Positions 43,001 through 50,431 of a stretch of 64,000 bases of DNA are shown here, piece after piece; within the stretch, counting starts at the first letter, position 1; the number at the start of each line of letters is the position of its first letter. The stretch covers positions 620,001 to 684,000 of the forward strand of contig JAWKTN010000005.1 of assembly GCA_041399065.1 (NCBI GenBank). Direction: 5' to 3'. The position numbers were made by a program, and so were the translations under genes. The notes beneath the pieces were generated by a model. The model made no database searches and had not been told where the DNA came from. It saw only the letters and a list, made by a program, of their open reading frames with translations. The stretch comes from JAGQPD01 sp020426865. GTDB taxonomy: Bacteria > Planctomycetota > Planctomycetia > Pirellulales > Pirellulaceae.

Positions 43001-43063
43001 GCGGGCTGGCTCGCTTCGCTCGGCGACGTCAACTTCCGGCCACGTTACCGCCGTCGTTCGTCG
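42970..43063 (+). repeat. attC-like site B
   Basis: Left arm AGAACTAAGCGATGAACG..CGG and right arm CACGTTACCGCCGTCGTTCGTCG are partly complementary (GAAC/GTTC, GCG/CGC, AACG/CGTT). The right end has the GTTCGTCG core. The left arm lies within the 3' end of the preceding gene. Confidence 0.6.
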
Positions 43064-43080
43064 ATGAATTCAAACATGTG

Positions 43081-43190
43081 CGACGAGAAGGCGAGTGGAA
43101 AGCCATCCGCGTCATGCGGCGGGGGTCTGAGGTTTACGCAGACTGGGAAGCAGCAATGCTTCTTTGCGGGTTCGAATCCCGCCTCGTCGC
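43081..43190 (+). ncRNA. tRNA-like structure with one extra hairpin, in an integron cassette
   Basis: Strong tRNA parts are visible: CGACGAG (43081-43087) pairs with CTCGTCG (43183-43189) as an acceptor stem; GGC-GAGTGGAAA-GCC (43090-43104) is a type-II D arm with the conserved GG; GCGGG-TTCGAAT-CCCGC (43166-43182) is a perfect T arm; and GAAGCA/TGCTTC (43147-43162) is a long variable arm. Between D arm and variable arm there are two hairpins instead of one: CCGC/GCGG (43107-43119) and GTCTG/CAGAC (43125-43142). Neither has a normal 7-base loop with U33. CCA is not encoded. It is about 110 nt, too long for a normal serine- or leucine-type tRNA. It may be a non-standard tRNA, a tRNA-derived RNA or a decayed gene. 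Confidence 0.4.
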
Positions 43191-43221
43191 CTATCTCACG
43201 GCGTTTTGATACAATGCCGCA

Positions 43222-43722
43222 ATGGATACGGTTTATATCGAAACATCGATTGTTAGTCACGCAACGGCACGGCCGAGTTCGGACATTCAGATCGCTGCTA
43301 TTCAACAGCAGGCCCGCGATTGGTGGTCGATCGAACGCCCCAAATTTGAGCTGGTCACGTCACAGCTCGTCATAGACGAGGCATCTGCTGGTGATCCATC
43401 AGCGGCAGCAGATCGATTGAGATTGCTGGACGGTATTCCAACGGTTCCGATTGACGATGACGTTCGGTCATTAGCACGAGCGATTGTGTCGGCGTCAATC
43501 ATGCCACCAAAAGCAGCTGCCGACGCGATTCACGTTGCCTCTGCGGCGGTAGCAGGAGTACAATATCTGTTGACACTGAATTGCAAGCACATTGCAAACG
43601 CCCACGAGTTGCCGCGTGTTTATCGCCTTCTGGATGATCGCGGATTCGGGCAACTACTGATTTGTACGCCGTCTGAGTTTCTTGGCGGAGACAATGATAA
43701 TGACGAAGAATCCGATTCTTGA
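43222..43722 (+). CDS. Cassette 3: PIN-domain toxin (VapC-like)
   Basis: 166 residues. The PIN fold is shown by MDTVYIETSIVSH at the N-terminus (first acidic residues), FELVTSQLVIDEASAG, ARAIVSASIMPPKAAADAIHVASAAVAG (acidic D in ADAIH), and YLLTLNCKHIANAH. PIN proteins of toxin-antitoxin modules are metal-dependent RNases. The last 29 bp overlap the start of a small acidic/basic partner gene. The order is toxin first, antitoxin second. Cytoplasmic; typical integron cargo. Confidence 0.88.
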   Translation: MDTVYIETSIVSHATARPSSDIQIAAIQQQARDWWSIERPKFELVTSQLVIDEASAGDPSAAADRLRLLDGIPTVPIDDDVRSLARAIVSASIMPPKAAADAIHVASAAVAGVQYLLTLNCKHIANAHELPRVYRLLDDRGFGQLLICTPSEFLGGDNDNDEESDS

Positions 43723-43921
43723 TGAACTGCATGCCGTTCGCGAACAGTTGTTGGCGGATGCTGGCGGCACACTTGACGCATTGATCAACCGGCTCCAAGC
43801 CGAAGAGCGGACGTCAAATCGTCCTCGCTTCACACCACGACGAACCAAGCGGTGCACCGGAGCGGCGAAGTCAGGCGACTCTGAACTTGAGAATCTCTCG
43901 TCGCCGCCCGGTGACCTTTAA
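43694..43921 (+). CDS. Antitoxin-like partner of the PIN toxin
   Basis: 75 residues from the ATG at 43694 (CGGAG 5 bases before it). The N-terminal half, NPILDELHAVREQLLADAGGTLDALINRLQAEE, is a helical segment of the kind found in small partners of PIN toxins. The C-terminal third coincides with the left arm of an attC-like site, so its sequence there is probably not under protein selection. Overlaps the toxin gene by 29 bp. Confidence 0.7.
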   Translation: MIMTKNPILDELHAVREQLLADAGGTLDALINRLQAEERTSNRPRFTPRRTKRCTGAAKSGDSELENLSSPPGDL

Positions 43922-43929
43922 CGTTCTGC
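43841..43929 (+). repeat. attC-like site C
   Basis: Left arm CGAACCAAGCGGTGCACCGG..GCGGCG and right arm CGCCGCCCGGTGACC..AACGTTCTG pair well: GAAC/GTTC, GGTGCACCGG against CCGGTGACC, and GCGGCG/CGCCGC. The core is GTTCTGCC at the right end. Confidence 0.75.
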
Positions 43930-44584
43930 CAAGGTTCCACGGCTGTCCCCAGCCGTATCGAGGGCACTCCTGCAAAGCACGACTCGCTATCGTCAGAGCC
44001 GGGTGGCACTTCGCCGTACTCAGCGCAGCGGTACTCCTACTCTACCGATGATGGCGCCGTCAATGGCACGAATGTTGAACCCTTGTCGATCGACGACGAG
44101 CGCGTACGAGTACGCGTACCGGGATTCTGAGTATGACTGCGATCCTGGCGCTGGACCGTAACGCACTTGTGTCGGGCCTTCGGCCCAGGGGGCGTGGGGC
44201 GGCGGAAACCGGGCCCTTCGGGCCCGGCTGGGGTTGTGAAGGGCCTCCGGCCCTGGGACAGCGAGCTCGAGGTCGCGATCGTACTATCGATGCAAAGGCC
44301 TTCCAGGCCTTTGGCCCGGAGGGCCGCAACAACCTCTGCCGGTGGCGCAGCCACCGGTGGCGTGCTCCCCCGCGCCCAGGCCCGAAGGGCCGACACAAAC
44401 GCGGCATATCGAGTTGGCAATTGTCGCGAGTTTGTGCATATTGGCGCGAATGGCAAAGCGGGATTACCATTGTGTCGTTCCTTGGCTCCTGCCGGGCAAG
44501 CCGGCGAGGGGGCCAAGTGCAACACCGGAGCGTTACAGTTGGACCGAGGGCGCGGTGGGCGCCACCCGTGCGTCATAAAAAGCC
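43930..44584. other. Gene-free cassette-sized stretch containing a hairpin cluster
   Basis: About 655 bp between attC-like sites C and D. Open frames cross it on both strands, but they follow GC-rich palindromes and code for low-complexity Gly/Pro/Arg text, so I do not call a gene. It includes CGCGTAC-GA-GTACGCG near 44,100 and a dense set of hairpins listed separately. Confidence 0.55.
44173..44391. repeat. Cluster of seven short GC-rich hairpins
   Basis: Seven near-perfect palindromes stand close together: CGGGCCTTCGGCCC (44173), CCGGGCCCTTCGGGCCCGG (44209), AGGGCCTCCGGCCCT (44240), AAAGGCCTTCCAGGCCTTT (44294), GGCCCGGAGGGCC (44313), CCGGTGGC-GCA-GCCACCGG (about 44339) and GGCCCGAAGGGCC (44379). 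Several have a UUCG or similar tight loop. The order is not tandem and the spacers differ. Confidence 0.85.
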
Positions 44585-44673
44585 AGAACGATGAAATGCA
44601 CGCGAGTTGCGGATCGCGCGTTTTCTGATAGGGAAATCATTCGGCGGCGGCCCGGTGACCGAGTCGTTCGTCG
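44585..44673 (+). repeat. attC-like site D
   Basis: Left part AGAACGATGAAATGCACGCG and right part CGGCGGCCCGGTGACCGAG..GTTCGTCG show the same arrangement as the other sites (GAAC/GTTC ends, GCACG against CGGTG-like inner boxes), with weaker pairing inside. Confidence 0.5.
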
Positions 44674-44687
44674 AGAGACACGAATCC

Positions 44688-44933
44688 GTGAACCCGTATA
44701 CACCCTCGAGATTGAGAGTGTCGCTGGATACGGACGGTAATGCCCCGTCCCGTCCGATTCGGATTGGTATACTTATTCGTACGACTGTCGGTGGATGCTT
44801 GATCGGTGCAATTTTATTGCGGCTGCGCCATCCCGGCGCCCCGACTGGTCATTTCACTGGTGCGATCTGTGGTGGGATCAGCATGGTGGTGATTGCCGCC
44901 GTGGTGCTCTGTCTGGGCGACTTCATCCGTTAA
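44688..44933 (+). CDS. Cassette 4: small two-helix membrane protein
   Basis: 81 residues from the GTG at 44688, giving (M)NPYTPSRLRV, the NPY start common in small planctomycete membrane proteins; an upstream ATG in frame lies inside the attC-like site. Two hydrophobic segments follow: IGILIRTTVGGCLIGAILLRL and GAICGGISMVVIAAVVLCLG. Function unknown. Confidence 0.6.
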   Translation: MNPYTPSRLRVSLDTDGNAPSRPIRIGILIRTTVGGCLIGAILLRLRHPGAPTGHFTGAICGGISMVVIAAVVLCLGDFIR

Positions 44934-45001
44934 CGAGGCGTGGCAGAGTTGAATGGGAATGGCACAAACAGACACGACGAAACAAACGAGTATGGAAGCG
45001 A

Positions 45002-45190
45002 ATGAAGATTCGTGAGATAATCAAAATGATCCAGGATGACGGCTGGTACCAGGTGGCACAGAAAGGAAGCCACCGTCAGTTCAAACACGACACAAAACAA
45101 GGTCGTGTCACCATCGCGAGCAAGCCTAATGACGATTTGGCTCCGGGAACCGAAAACAGCATATTGCGACAGGCGGGACTAAAGGAATAA
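45002..45190 (+). CDS. hicA: HicA-type toxin
   Basis: 62 residues, the normal size. MKIREIIKMIQDDGWYQVAQ followed by the hallmark KGSHRQFKH (active His) and a C-terminal LAPGTENSILRQAGL match the HicA double-stranded-RNA-binding-like fold. HicA toxins are ribosome-independent mRNA interferases. The frame is open upstream, but that would extend back into cassette 4. GGAAG precedes the ATG. The HicB gene follows after 3 bp. Confidence 0.93.
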   Translation: MKIREIIKMIQDDGWYQVAQKGSHRQFKHDTKQGRVTIASKPNDDLAPGTENSILRQAGLKE

Positions 45191-45193
45191 AAG

Positions 45194-45403
45194 ATGCAGC
45201 GATATCTCATTATTATCGAAAAGGCAAATGGCAACTTTTCTGCGTTCTCGCCGGATGTGCCCGGATGTGTAGCAACAGGGGAAACTCGTGAACTGGCAGA
45301 GCAAGAAATGCACGCCGCTCTACAAATGCACATGAAGGGCCTTCAAGAAGACGGTTTACCGCTGCCAGAACCTTCTGCCTCGGTGGGCTACGTGGAAGTC
45401 TGA
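45194..45403 (+). CDS. hicB: HicB-type antitoxin
   Basis: 69 residues. QRYLIIIEKANGNFSAFSPDVPGC and VATGETRELAEQEMHAALQMHMKGLQ are the partial RNase-H fold of HicB, ending in the usual LPLPEPS. No DNA-binding C-terminal domain is present, as in the short HicB type. It neutralises HicA. Directly behind HicA and before an attC-like site, so the pair moves as one cassette. Confidence 0.92.
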   Translation: MQRYLIIIEKANGNFSAFSPDVPGCVATGETRELAEQEMHAALQMHMKGLQEDGLPLPEPSASVGYVEV

Positions 45404-45423
45404 TTAGGTCCCCTACATCCGTC

Positions 45424-45514
45424 GACGAACAAACGGTTGCGGTGGACCGGCGTAGCCGAGTGTTTTCGGATGGAAAGTTAACACACGCCGCCCACTGAAC
45501 CGTAACGTTCGCCG
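45424..45514 (+). repeat. attC-like site E
   Basis: Left arm CGAACAAACGGTTGCGGTGG pairs with right arm CCACTGAACCGTAACGTTCG over most of its length, with a mismatch bulge in the middle. Core GTTCGCCG at the right end (from 45507). Confidence 0.7.
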
Positions 45515-45526
45515 ATTCAGGAGCCA

Positions 45527-46006
45527 ATGATCGAATCGAACCCCTACGCTCCGCCTCAAGTTGCTGATGTGGTCGAGTCACCGGAAGGACGCGCAATTCG
45601 GAAAATTCGACCCTCTACAACTGGGCTCATCTTGATGCTCTCGGTCCAAGCGTTTGGCTACGCTGCGTTTGGTGTGGTGGCGACAGGGGCATTGGCTCTC
45701 GGAAGGCCGTTGGACGTAACACTTTTTGGTGTTTGCTTTGCCGTCGGGCATTTCTTCGCTATGATCTTTATGATTCGGTCCATGCGACGAATTCGTCGTC
45801 TTGAAGGTCTACGCAGCGGTCGAGTTGCCGCCGGTCTTGCATGTGTCCCGTTCGTGTCACCATTAATCTGGATCGGCATTCCACTTGGAATATGGCTGTC
45901 CTTTGTTCTATCAAAGCAAGATGTTGCGGCGGCGTTTCACTCCGAAAAGAAAACTGACGGCGAACAAAATGTTGAACGTGCGGACTGGAAATGGTTTGAA
46001 GACTAG
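45527..46006 (+). CDS. Cassette 5: four-helix membrane protein
   Basis: 159 residues starting MIESNPYAPPQVADV, a start frequent in planctomycete membrane proteins. Hydrophobic segments are near 33-60 (ILMLSVQAFGYAAFGVVATGALAL), 65-85 (VTLFGVCFAVGHFFAMIFMI), 100-112 and 113-125 (FVSPLIWIGIPLGIWLSFVL). No known function. It follows attC-like site E by 12 bp; no attC-like site is seen behind it, so it is the last recognisable cassette. Confidence 0.75.
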   Translation: MIESNPYAPPQVADVVESPEGRAIRKIRPSTTGLILMLSVQAFGYAAFGVVATGALALGRPLDVTLFGVCFAVGHFFAMIFMIRSMRRIRRLEGLRSGRVAAGLACVPFVSPLIWIGIPLGIWLSFVLSKQDVAAAFHSEKKTDGEQNVERADWKWFED

Positions 46007-46350
46007 CGGGGGTGGAGCCCGCCAGGGTAGCACTTGCCCCAGGCCCTGTATCAAGTTTTGCAGCGTAAGTATTAAGACGCACCGCGTCGAAGTCCTGCGT
46101 TGAAGCATACACAGAAAGGTGGTGAGGATGAAAGGTAGGGACTGGCTGTCCCGCCCTGAATGGTATTGAGCTCCGAAATCTTTGTTTCCTGTCGGATTCT
46201 GCCCAAGGTCTGTTCATGCTGGAAGGCAACATCCTGCGTCGCGTCATGGCGAGTGTCGTGGGAACACCCGGAGTCGAAGGCCCATTCGCGCTACACATCA
46301 CGTCTTCGAGACAACCAGTGAGACCCAGAAGTTTGTCCTTCACGCAGCCT
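46007..46350. other. Region between the cassette array and the toxin-antitoxin remnant
   Basis: 344 bp with no gene I can support and no attC-like site. Short open frames on both strands have no recognisable domain. Confidence 0.5.
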
Positions 46351-46391
46351 TTGCCATGTGTCGGCGTGCACGCTATACTATCCTGTGGAGG
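46351..46391 (+). promoter_or_regulatory. Promoter and ribosome-binding site of the interrupted toxin-antitoxin operon
   Basis: TTGCCA (46351-46356), 17 bp, TATACT (46374-46379), then GGAGG at 46387-46391. It is the best sigma-70-like promoter in the area and points at the disrupted antitoxin gene. The spacer holds a partial dyad (GTGTCGGCGTGCAC) that might be an operator. Confidence 0.65.
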
Positions 46392-46555
46392 AAAACCAAT
46401 TTCACTTGAGAGTATCTTGCGTCACTCACGCCCGAAGAGAAGCTAACCGCAATGGACATTCTGTGGCGGGACTTGTCAGAGAATCCTGCTCGCCTTTCCT
46501 CGCCCGATTGGCATGGCGATGTATTGGCACATCGGATCGCAAATCCTTCTAGCTT

Positions 46556-48415
46556 TCTCACATTCCGCACCCTGAAATGCAAGTTTGACGTTAGCCGTCT
46601 GGCGTTCGCTGGCAGCACGTGGCTTTGAATGCGCGGAGGCTTGTGGGCGGAATGCTCATCATTTCGATCAGGCGACGCTGGACTTTGTCTAACTCGGCGA
46701 GTCGGCGATGTTCTTGACCGTGATGCTTGACGATGATGATCGCCAAGTCTTCAAAGCGTTCCAGAATCGATCGACCAGTCGGCGCTGGGCTGGGACGACC
46801 TTCTGGATAAAGACCGTACATCGGTTCGCCGTCAAGACTCCGGCGGACGTCACGTTCCATCAACGAGAGGGTCATTAACGACCACAGCAGAATGAACATC
46901 AGGCCCGCGATCCGAAGCGGTTTCTCGAGAAACATCGGAGCGATCGCCAGCGGACCCTTCATATCCCCAATCCGTCGCTCGACGTGAATCTGCTCTTTGT
47001 ATTCCTCAAGCACCTTCGACGTCGAGTGTGTGCTCTTGGGCAAATCAGTCTTCAGAACATACGCACCGTCCAGTTCCTCCAGTCGTGTCAGTTCCGATTC
47101 GTCGATGTTCCAACGTAACGAGAACTTTCCAGAACGCCGAGACAGTTCGTAATGAAACAAATCGCCAACGTCGTATTTGTTTTTGGCCGACTCCAGCCGA
47201 GAAACAATCTTTTCACGGGTGACCAGGCTGTACTTGTTGAGGTTCCTTTCGATCGCTTCAAACTCGGCGCGAATCTTTGCCAGATGCCGCTGGCGAGTTT
47301 TGGCTTCTTGCTCGGCCTTGGCTTCGCTCCAGACAAAGATCTGACGATACTTCAATCGAACCTGCCGACCATCCACCTCGCCTTCGATCGTCTTGTACTT
47401 TTCATAAGTTTTGTATTTTGGTCTTTTCTCTTCGGGCAGATGTTGTTTACTCTTCGGGCAGTAATCGACAAGTTTCATCTCCTTGCGATGCTTTCGATAT
47501 TCGTCTTTGAGATTCGGCTGAAAAACCCCTCCGCAAAGGAACTGGCCGCCTGCGGCCTTGTTGGTCAAAAGGTTCTCCGGTGCATCGAACTTGGTATCCG
47601 CCGTGTACACCAACGAACTCTTGGGGAGCAATTGTCGAAGGCGTTGCATGTTTTCAATATGCGTTTTTACTTCCGCTTGATTGCCGTCCAAAGGAAGCAA
47701 GTCGATGGGGACCGCGCCGTCGCGAGTAACATTGATGCCAAACTGCACTTGTTTGACATTTTTGCGGCCGCTTTTGGTTCGCCCGTACATCGGTCGGGGC
47801 CCCTGTTCGGGGTCTTCGTCCGCAGCATCCTGCTTCGACGTTTCCTCCGTTTCCTGCTCTGCGAGCTTCGCTTGTGTTTCCGCGTTCTCTTTCAGTTGTC
47901 GTTCGTAAGCTCCATACAGTTCGACGTTAGAGATGTCGTAGTGAATGTTGGTCACGTTCAGTTTGAACGCCTTGACCAGATGCAGGACTAATTGCGACTG
48001 GACGGTGAAGGCATGTCGGGCAATACGTTCCAAAGCACGTCCTAACCGATCGTCGTTGAGTTGCTCCGCTGCAATGCCGTAATAGTCGCACACGCCCGCT
48101 CTTTCTGCCCATTCGCCGATCTTATACTGCGCCTTCGGATTGAGTAGTCGATTGCAGATCATAATCTCGACCAATGTCCCCAGAGGAACGTCACCCTCCC
48201 AAGGAACGTGCTCTTCGACGAATTGTGACAGCCGAATTTTCTCCAAATAAGCAACGATAAACGGCAACGCGCCCGACTCTTTGTGTCTTGAAACGAGTAG
48301 TGGCATCCATTCCACGCTCCCTCTAAGAAGATCAGGCAACAACAAACCTACCCTCCTTTCCCAGATTCCCCGTGTCTTGTCAGCGCCAACCTTGGTTTTC
48401 GGGTGCGGAACGTGA
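46556..48415 (-). mobile_element. IS1634-family insertion sequence, complete, with 6-bp target duplication
   Basis: Terminal inverted repeats: CTCACATTCCGCACCC at the left end (from about 46557) and its near complement GGGTGCGGAACGTGAG at the right end (to 48415), with further similarity inward (about 24 of 29 positions). TAGCTT flanks the element at 46550-46555 and 48416-48421 as a direct repeat. Length about 1,860 bp with one intact transposase gene on the minus strand. Removing the element and one TAGCTT restores the antitoxin frame, which confirms both ends. Confidence 0.9.
46591..48306 (-). CDS. IS1634-family DDE transposase
   Basis: 571 residues from the ATG at 48306. The open frame continues to 48525, but that is outside the insertion sequence, so the start must be inside; 48306 has GGGAG upstream and gives MPLLVSRHKESGALPFIV. 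Family features: NRLLNPKAQYKIGEWAE, the acidic active-site regions NIHYDISNVELYG and VYTADTKFDAPEN, and the C-terminal glutamate region HVERRIGDMKGPLAIAPMFL. A charged insertion (QEAKTRQRHLAKIRAEFEAIE) lies between. It appears intact and could be active. Confidence 0.92.
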   Translation of the reverse strand: MPLLVSRHKESGALPFIVAYLEKIRLSQFVEEHVPWEGDVPLGTLVEIMICNRLLNPKAQYKIGEWAERAGVCDYYGIAAEQLNDDRLGRALERIARHAFTVQSQLVLHLVKAFKLNVTNIHYDISNVELYGAYERQLKENAETQAKLAEQETEETSKQDAADEDPEQGPRPMYGRTKSGRKNVKQVQFGINVTRDGAVPIDLLPLDGNQAEVKTHIENMQRLRQLLPKSSLVYTADTKFDAPENLLTNKAAGGQFLCGGVFQPNLKDEYRKHRKEMKLVDYCPKSKQHLPEEKRPKYKTYEKYKTIEGEVDGRQVRLKYRQIFVWSEAKAEQEAKTRQRHLAKIRAEFEAIERNLNKYSLVTREKIVSRLESAKNKYDVGDLFHYELSRRSGKFSLRWNIDESELTRLEELDGAYVLKTDLPKSTHSTSKVLEEYKEQIHVERRIGDMKGPLAIAPMFLEKPLRIAGLMFILLWSLMTLSLMERDVRRSLDGEPMYGLYPEGRPSPAPTGRSILERFEDLAIIIVKHHGQEHRRLAELDKVQRRLIEMMSIPPTSLRAFKATCCQRTPDG

Positions 48416-48472
48416 GTAGCTTGCCTAGACTTCCAATCGATGCTGCCTTCGATGATGTCAGGGAGCGATTGA

Positions 48473-48724
48473 ATGCGCGTCGAACTCAGGGATGAGGCAC
48501 TTGATGATCTCGTTGACGGTGCCATTTTCTACAATGAGCAATCTGCTGACCTGGATCAGTATTTTCTGAAATGCCTGCGACAAGATATCGAGAAACTCCA
48601 ATCGACCGGTGGCATTCATGAACAATACCAGGGTTTCCACCGATCACTGTCAGAACTTTTCCCTTCCGCGATCTACTATCTGGTTTGTGGAGAGCGTGTA
48701 GACGTGGTCGCAATCTTGGATTGA
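48473..48724 (+). pseudogene. RelE/ParE-type toxin with premature TGA
   Basis: 83 residues: MRVELRDEALDDLVDGAIFYNEQ, then IEKLQSTGGIHEQYQGFHRSLSELFPSAIYYLV and ERVDVVAILD match the RelE/ParE fold. Relatives usually continue LDC-x-x-DP. Here the codon after LD is TGA, and the following in-frame codons read CSDPAAIDSRLGRVKP up to a second TGA at 48773-48775. So a nonsense change at the expected Cys position removes about 16 residues. With its antitoxin gene destroyed by the insertion, loss of toxin activity would be expected; the truncated protein may or may not be active. Confidence 0.75.
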
Positions 48725-48866
48725 TGTAGTGATCCAGCAGCAATCGATTCTCGACTCGGACGAGTCAAGCCATGAACCCACGTTGCTGAACGGTGCGATT
48801 TGACAATGGCACGATCACTGCGGCTAGGTGGGACAGCAAGTTCGATTCCGAAAAGCGTTCCCCTCG

Positions 48867-50231
48867 TCACTCCGTGGCGGACGTTGTTTTGTTTGCAATC
48901 AACACCGCACGGTCGATCTTCTCTACGACATCCGAATGCTGACGAGCGATACTCGTCGACTCGGAAACGTCATTCTCCAGGTCATACAATTCCCACGGGC
49001 GGTCATTTCCCAGTCGCACTCCTTTCCATTTTCCCATGCGGACGGCGGTTTTTTGCTGGAACTTCCAGAACAGGTATTCGTGGTCCGGTTGAGGTTGACC
49101 GTTGAGTGCCGCTACGAACGAAATGCCATCGGTGTTGGCCGCCGGTTCGGTACCGGCCAGTTCGCAAAAGGTGGGCATCACATCCCAGAACGCCAACGGT
49201 GTGTTGCACGTCGTGTTGGGTGCGACGTGTCCGGGCCACCAGGCGATCATCGGTACGCGTATACCCCCTTCGTAGAGGTCTCGCTTGTAGCCTCGCAGTT
49301 CGCCATTGGAGTTGAAAAACTCGTGATCGTGCCCTTCGTGATGGGCACCATTGTCGGAGGTGAAAAAGACGAGCGTGTTGTTGTCGATCTTCAATTCACG
49401 CAGAAGGTCGATCAATCGCCCCATGTCATGATCGAGTCGATGGATCATGCCCGCAAAACCCTTCTCATTGTCTGGCCAGTCACGATCGCCGTATGGGCCG
49501 ACATCGGGGACTTCCAAGCCATTGCCGGTAATCCGAGCTCCTTCGTTATTGACGTGAGGTACAGTCCAATGCATATGCATTAAGAATGGCGTTCTGCCCG
49601 CATGTTGTCGAATGAAGTCGAATGCCTGTTCGGTCATCACGTCGTGCGAGTAGGTAACCCGCTCGATGGCGACCCGGCCGCGGGCGGCTGGATCCGTGCT
49701 GAGCACATTGCCCGGCAATGGAAACTTTTCGCGATTGCGCCAAAGATGTGTCGGATAGTAATTGTGGGCCTCGCTCTGATCGAGGTAACCCATCCAGAGA
49801 TCGAAGCCGTTGTCGTTGGGATGCCCCGAGTTGCCCGGATTGCCCATGGCCCATTTGCCGACGCCGCCCGTAGCGTATCCGGCCTGTTTGAGCAATTCAG
49901 CGATCGTGACATCTTGTGGCTTGAAGACATAGCTGGCATTGGAGCTGATCGCGGTGTGACCCGTATGTTGTCCCGTCCATAGGACCAGGCGCGACGGGCG
50001 GCAGACGGTACAGCCGGCATAAAAGTCCGTGAACCGCAATCCGTCGCGAGCCAACGCATCGATGTGGGGTGTGGCCAACGTGGTCTGGCCGTAACAACCA
50101 AGGTCGCCGTAGCCCAAGTCGTCGGCCATGACGAAGATAATATTGGGGCGATTTGCGGCATGCGTTGTGCCGCCCGGTAGAGCAACCCATGTGGCGAGAG
50201 TGATAACTAACGTTGTCAAAAGGACTCGCAT
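48867..50231 (-). CDS. Secreted sulfatase (arylsulfatase family)
   Basis: 454 residues with a signal peptide (residues 1-25, ending TTHA). Metal-site motif ADDLGYGDLGCYG near 36-48. The sulfatase signature C77-R-P-S-R in CTVCRPSRLVLWTGQHTGH, where Cys is converted to formylglycine by a maturation enzyme. Further family blocks are GVGKWAMGNPGNSGHPNDNGF, HMHWTVPHVN and NTLVFFTSDNGAHHEGHDHEFF. Cleaves sulfate esters, most likely from sulfated polysaccharide; the substrate is not readable. Exported to the periplasm or beyond. Single gene, divergent from the DUF2760 operon. Confidence 0.95.
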   Translation of the reverse strand: MRVLLTTLVITLATWVALPGGTTHAANRPNIIFVMADDLGYGDLGCYGQTTLATPHIDALARDGLRFTDFYAGCTVCRPSRLVLWTGQHTGHTAISSNASYVFKPQDVTIAELLKQAGYATGGVGKWAMGNPGNSGHPNDNGFDLWMGYLDQSEAHNYYPTHLWRNREKFPLPGNVLSTDPAARGRVAIERVTYSHDVMTEQAFDFIRQHAGRTPFLMHMHWTVPHVNNEGARITGNGLEVPDVGPYGDRDWPDNEKGFAGMIHRLDHDMGRLIDLLRELKIDNNTLVFFTSDNGAHHEGHDHEFFNSNGELRGYKRDLYEGGIRVPMIAWWPGHVAPNTTCNTPLAFWDVMPTFCELAGTEPAANTDGISFVAALNGQPQPDHEYLFWKFQQKTAVRMGKWKGVRLGNDRPWELYDLENDVSESTSIARQHSDVVEKIDRAVLIANKTTSATE

Positions 50232-50431
50232 CGAAAAAACCCTTAGGTCGTTAGGTTGTTCGCGTTGATTTCAGGAAGAGGTCCGAGGTGCTTTGATCGC
50301 AAATTTCGCAGATGCGAGTCGCGTGGTCAAGCGACGGCGAAGCCGGCCTCCCGGAAGAAGCAGAAATCCGTTCTAATGAAGGGAAAATGCAATGTAATTA
50401 CGTATGGCACGCAGTACGGAGAAATGATCTG

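Larger units (their letters stand above)
46399..48495 (+). pseudogene. Addiction-module antitoxin gene split by IS1634-type element
   Basis: Joining 46452-46555 to 48422-48495 (one copy of the 6-bp duplication kept) restores one frame: MDILWRDLSENPARLSSPDW..HRIANPSSLPRLPIDAAFDDVRERLNARRTQG, ending in TGA at 48493-48495. This is typical of small antitoxins (LWRDLS..SPDWH and a basic DVRERL end) that pair with RelE/ParE toxins, and it overlaps the toxin start (48473). Upstream, ISLESIL and SLTPEEKLTAMD lie in different frames, so a 1-base frameshift near 46,416 exists as well. At the start position, 7 bases after GGAGG, the codon is ATT. The gene is broken in at least two ways. Confidence 0.8.

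Noticed and set aside
43105..43142. Assigning an anticodon to the tRNA-like structure (CAT, TTA or TAC)
   Set aside because: No candidate loop has seven bases with T at position 33 and a five-pair stem, so any identity would be a guess.
44133..44628. Several overlapping frames of 110-180 codons on both strands
   Set aside because: They run through the GC-rich hairpin cluster; all give Pro/Gly/Arg-rich text and no frame is preferred.
44795..45001. Extended N-terminus for the HicA toxin
   Set aside because: The extension overlaps cassette 4 in another frame and HicA proteins start at the chosen methionine.
47152..47991. 279-codon plus-strand frame
   Set aside because: Antisense to the IS1634-type transposase; its sense is a mirror of that gene.
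48473..48775. Selenocysteine read-through in the RelE-like toxin
   Set aside because: No SECIS-like hairpin after the TGA, and the broken antitoxin makes simple decay the better explanation; kept only as a minor finding.
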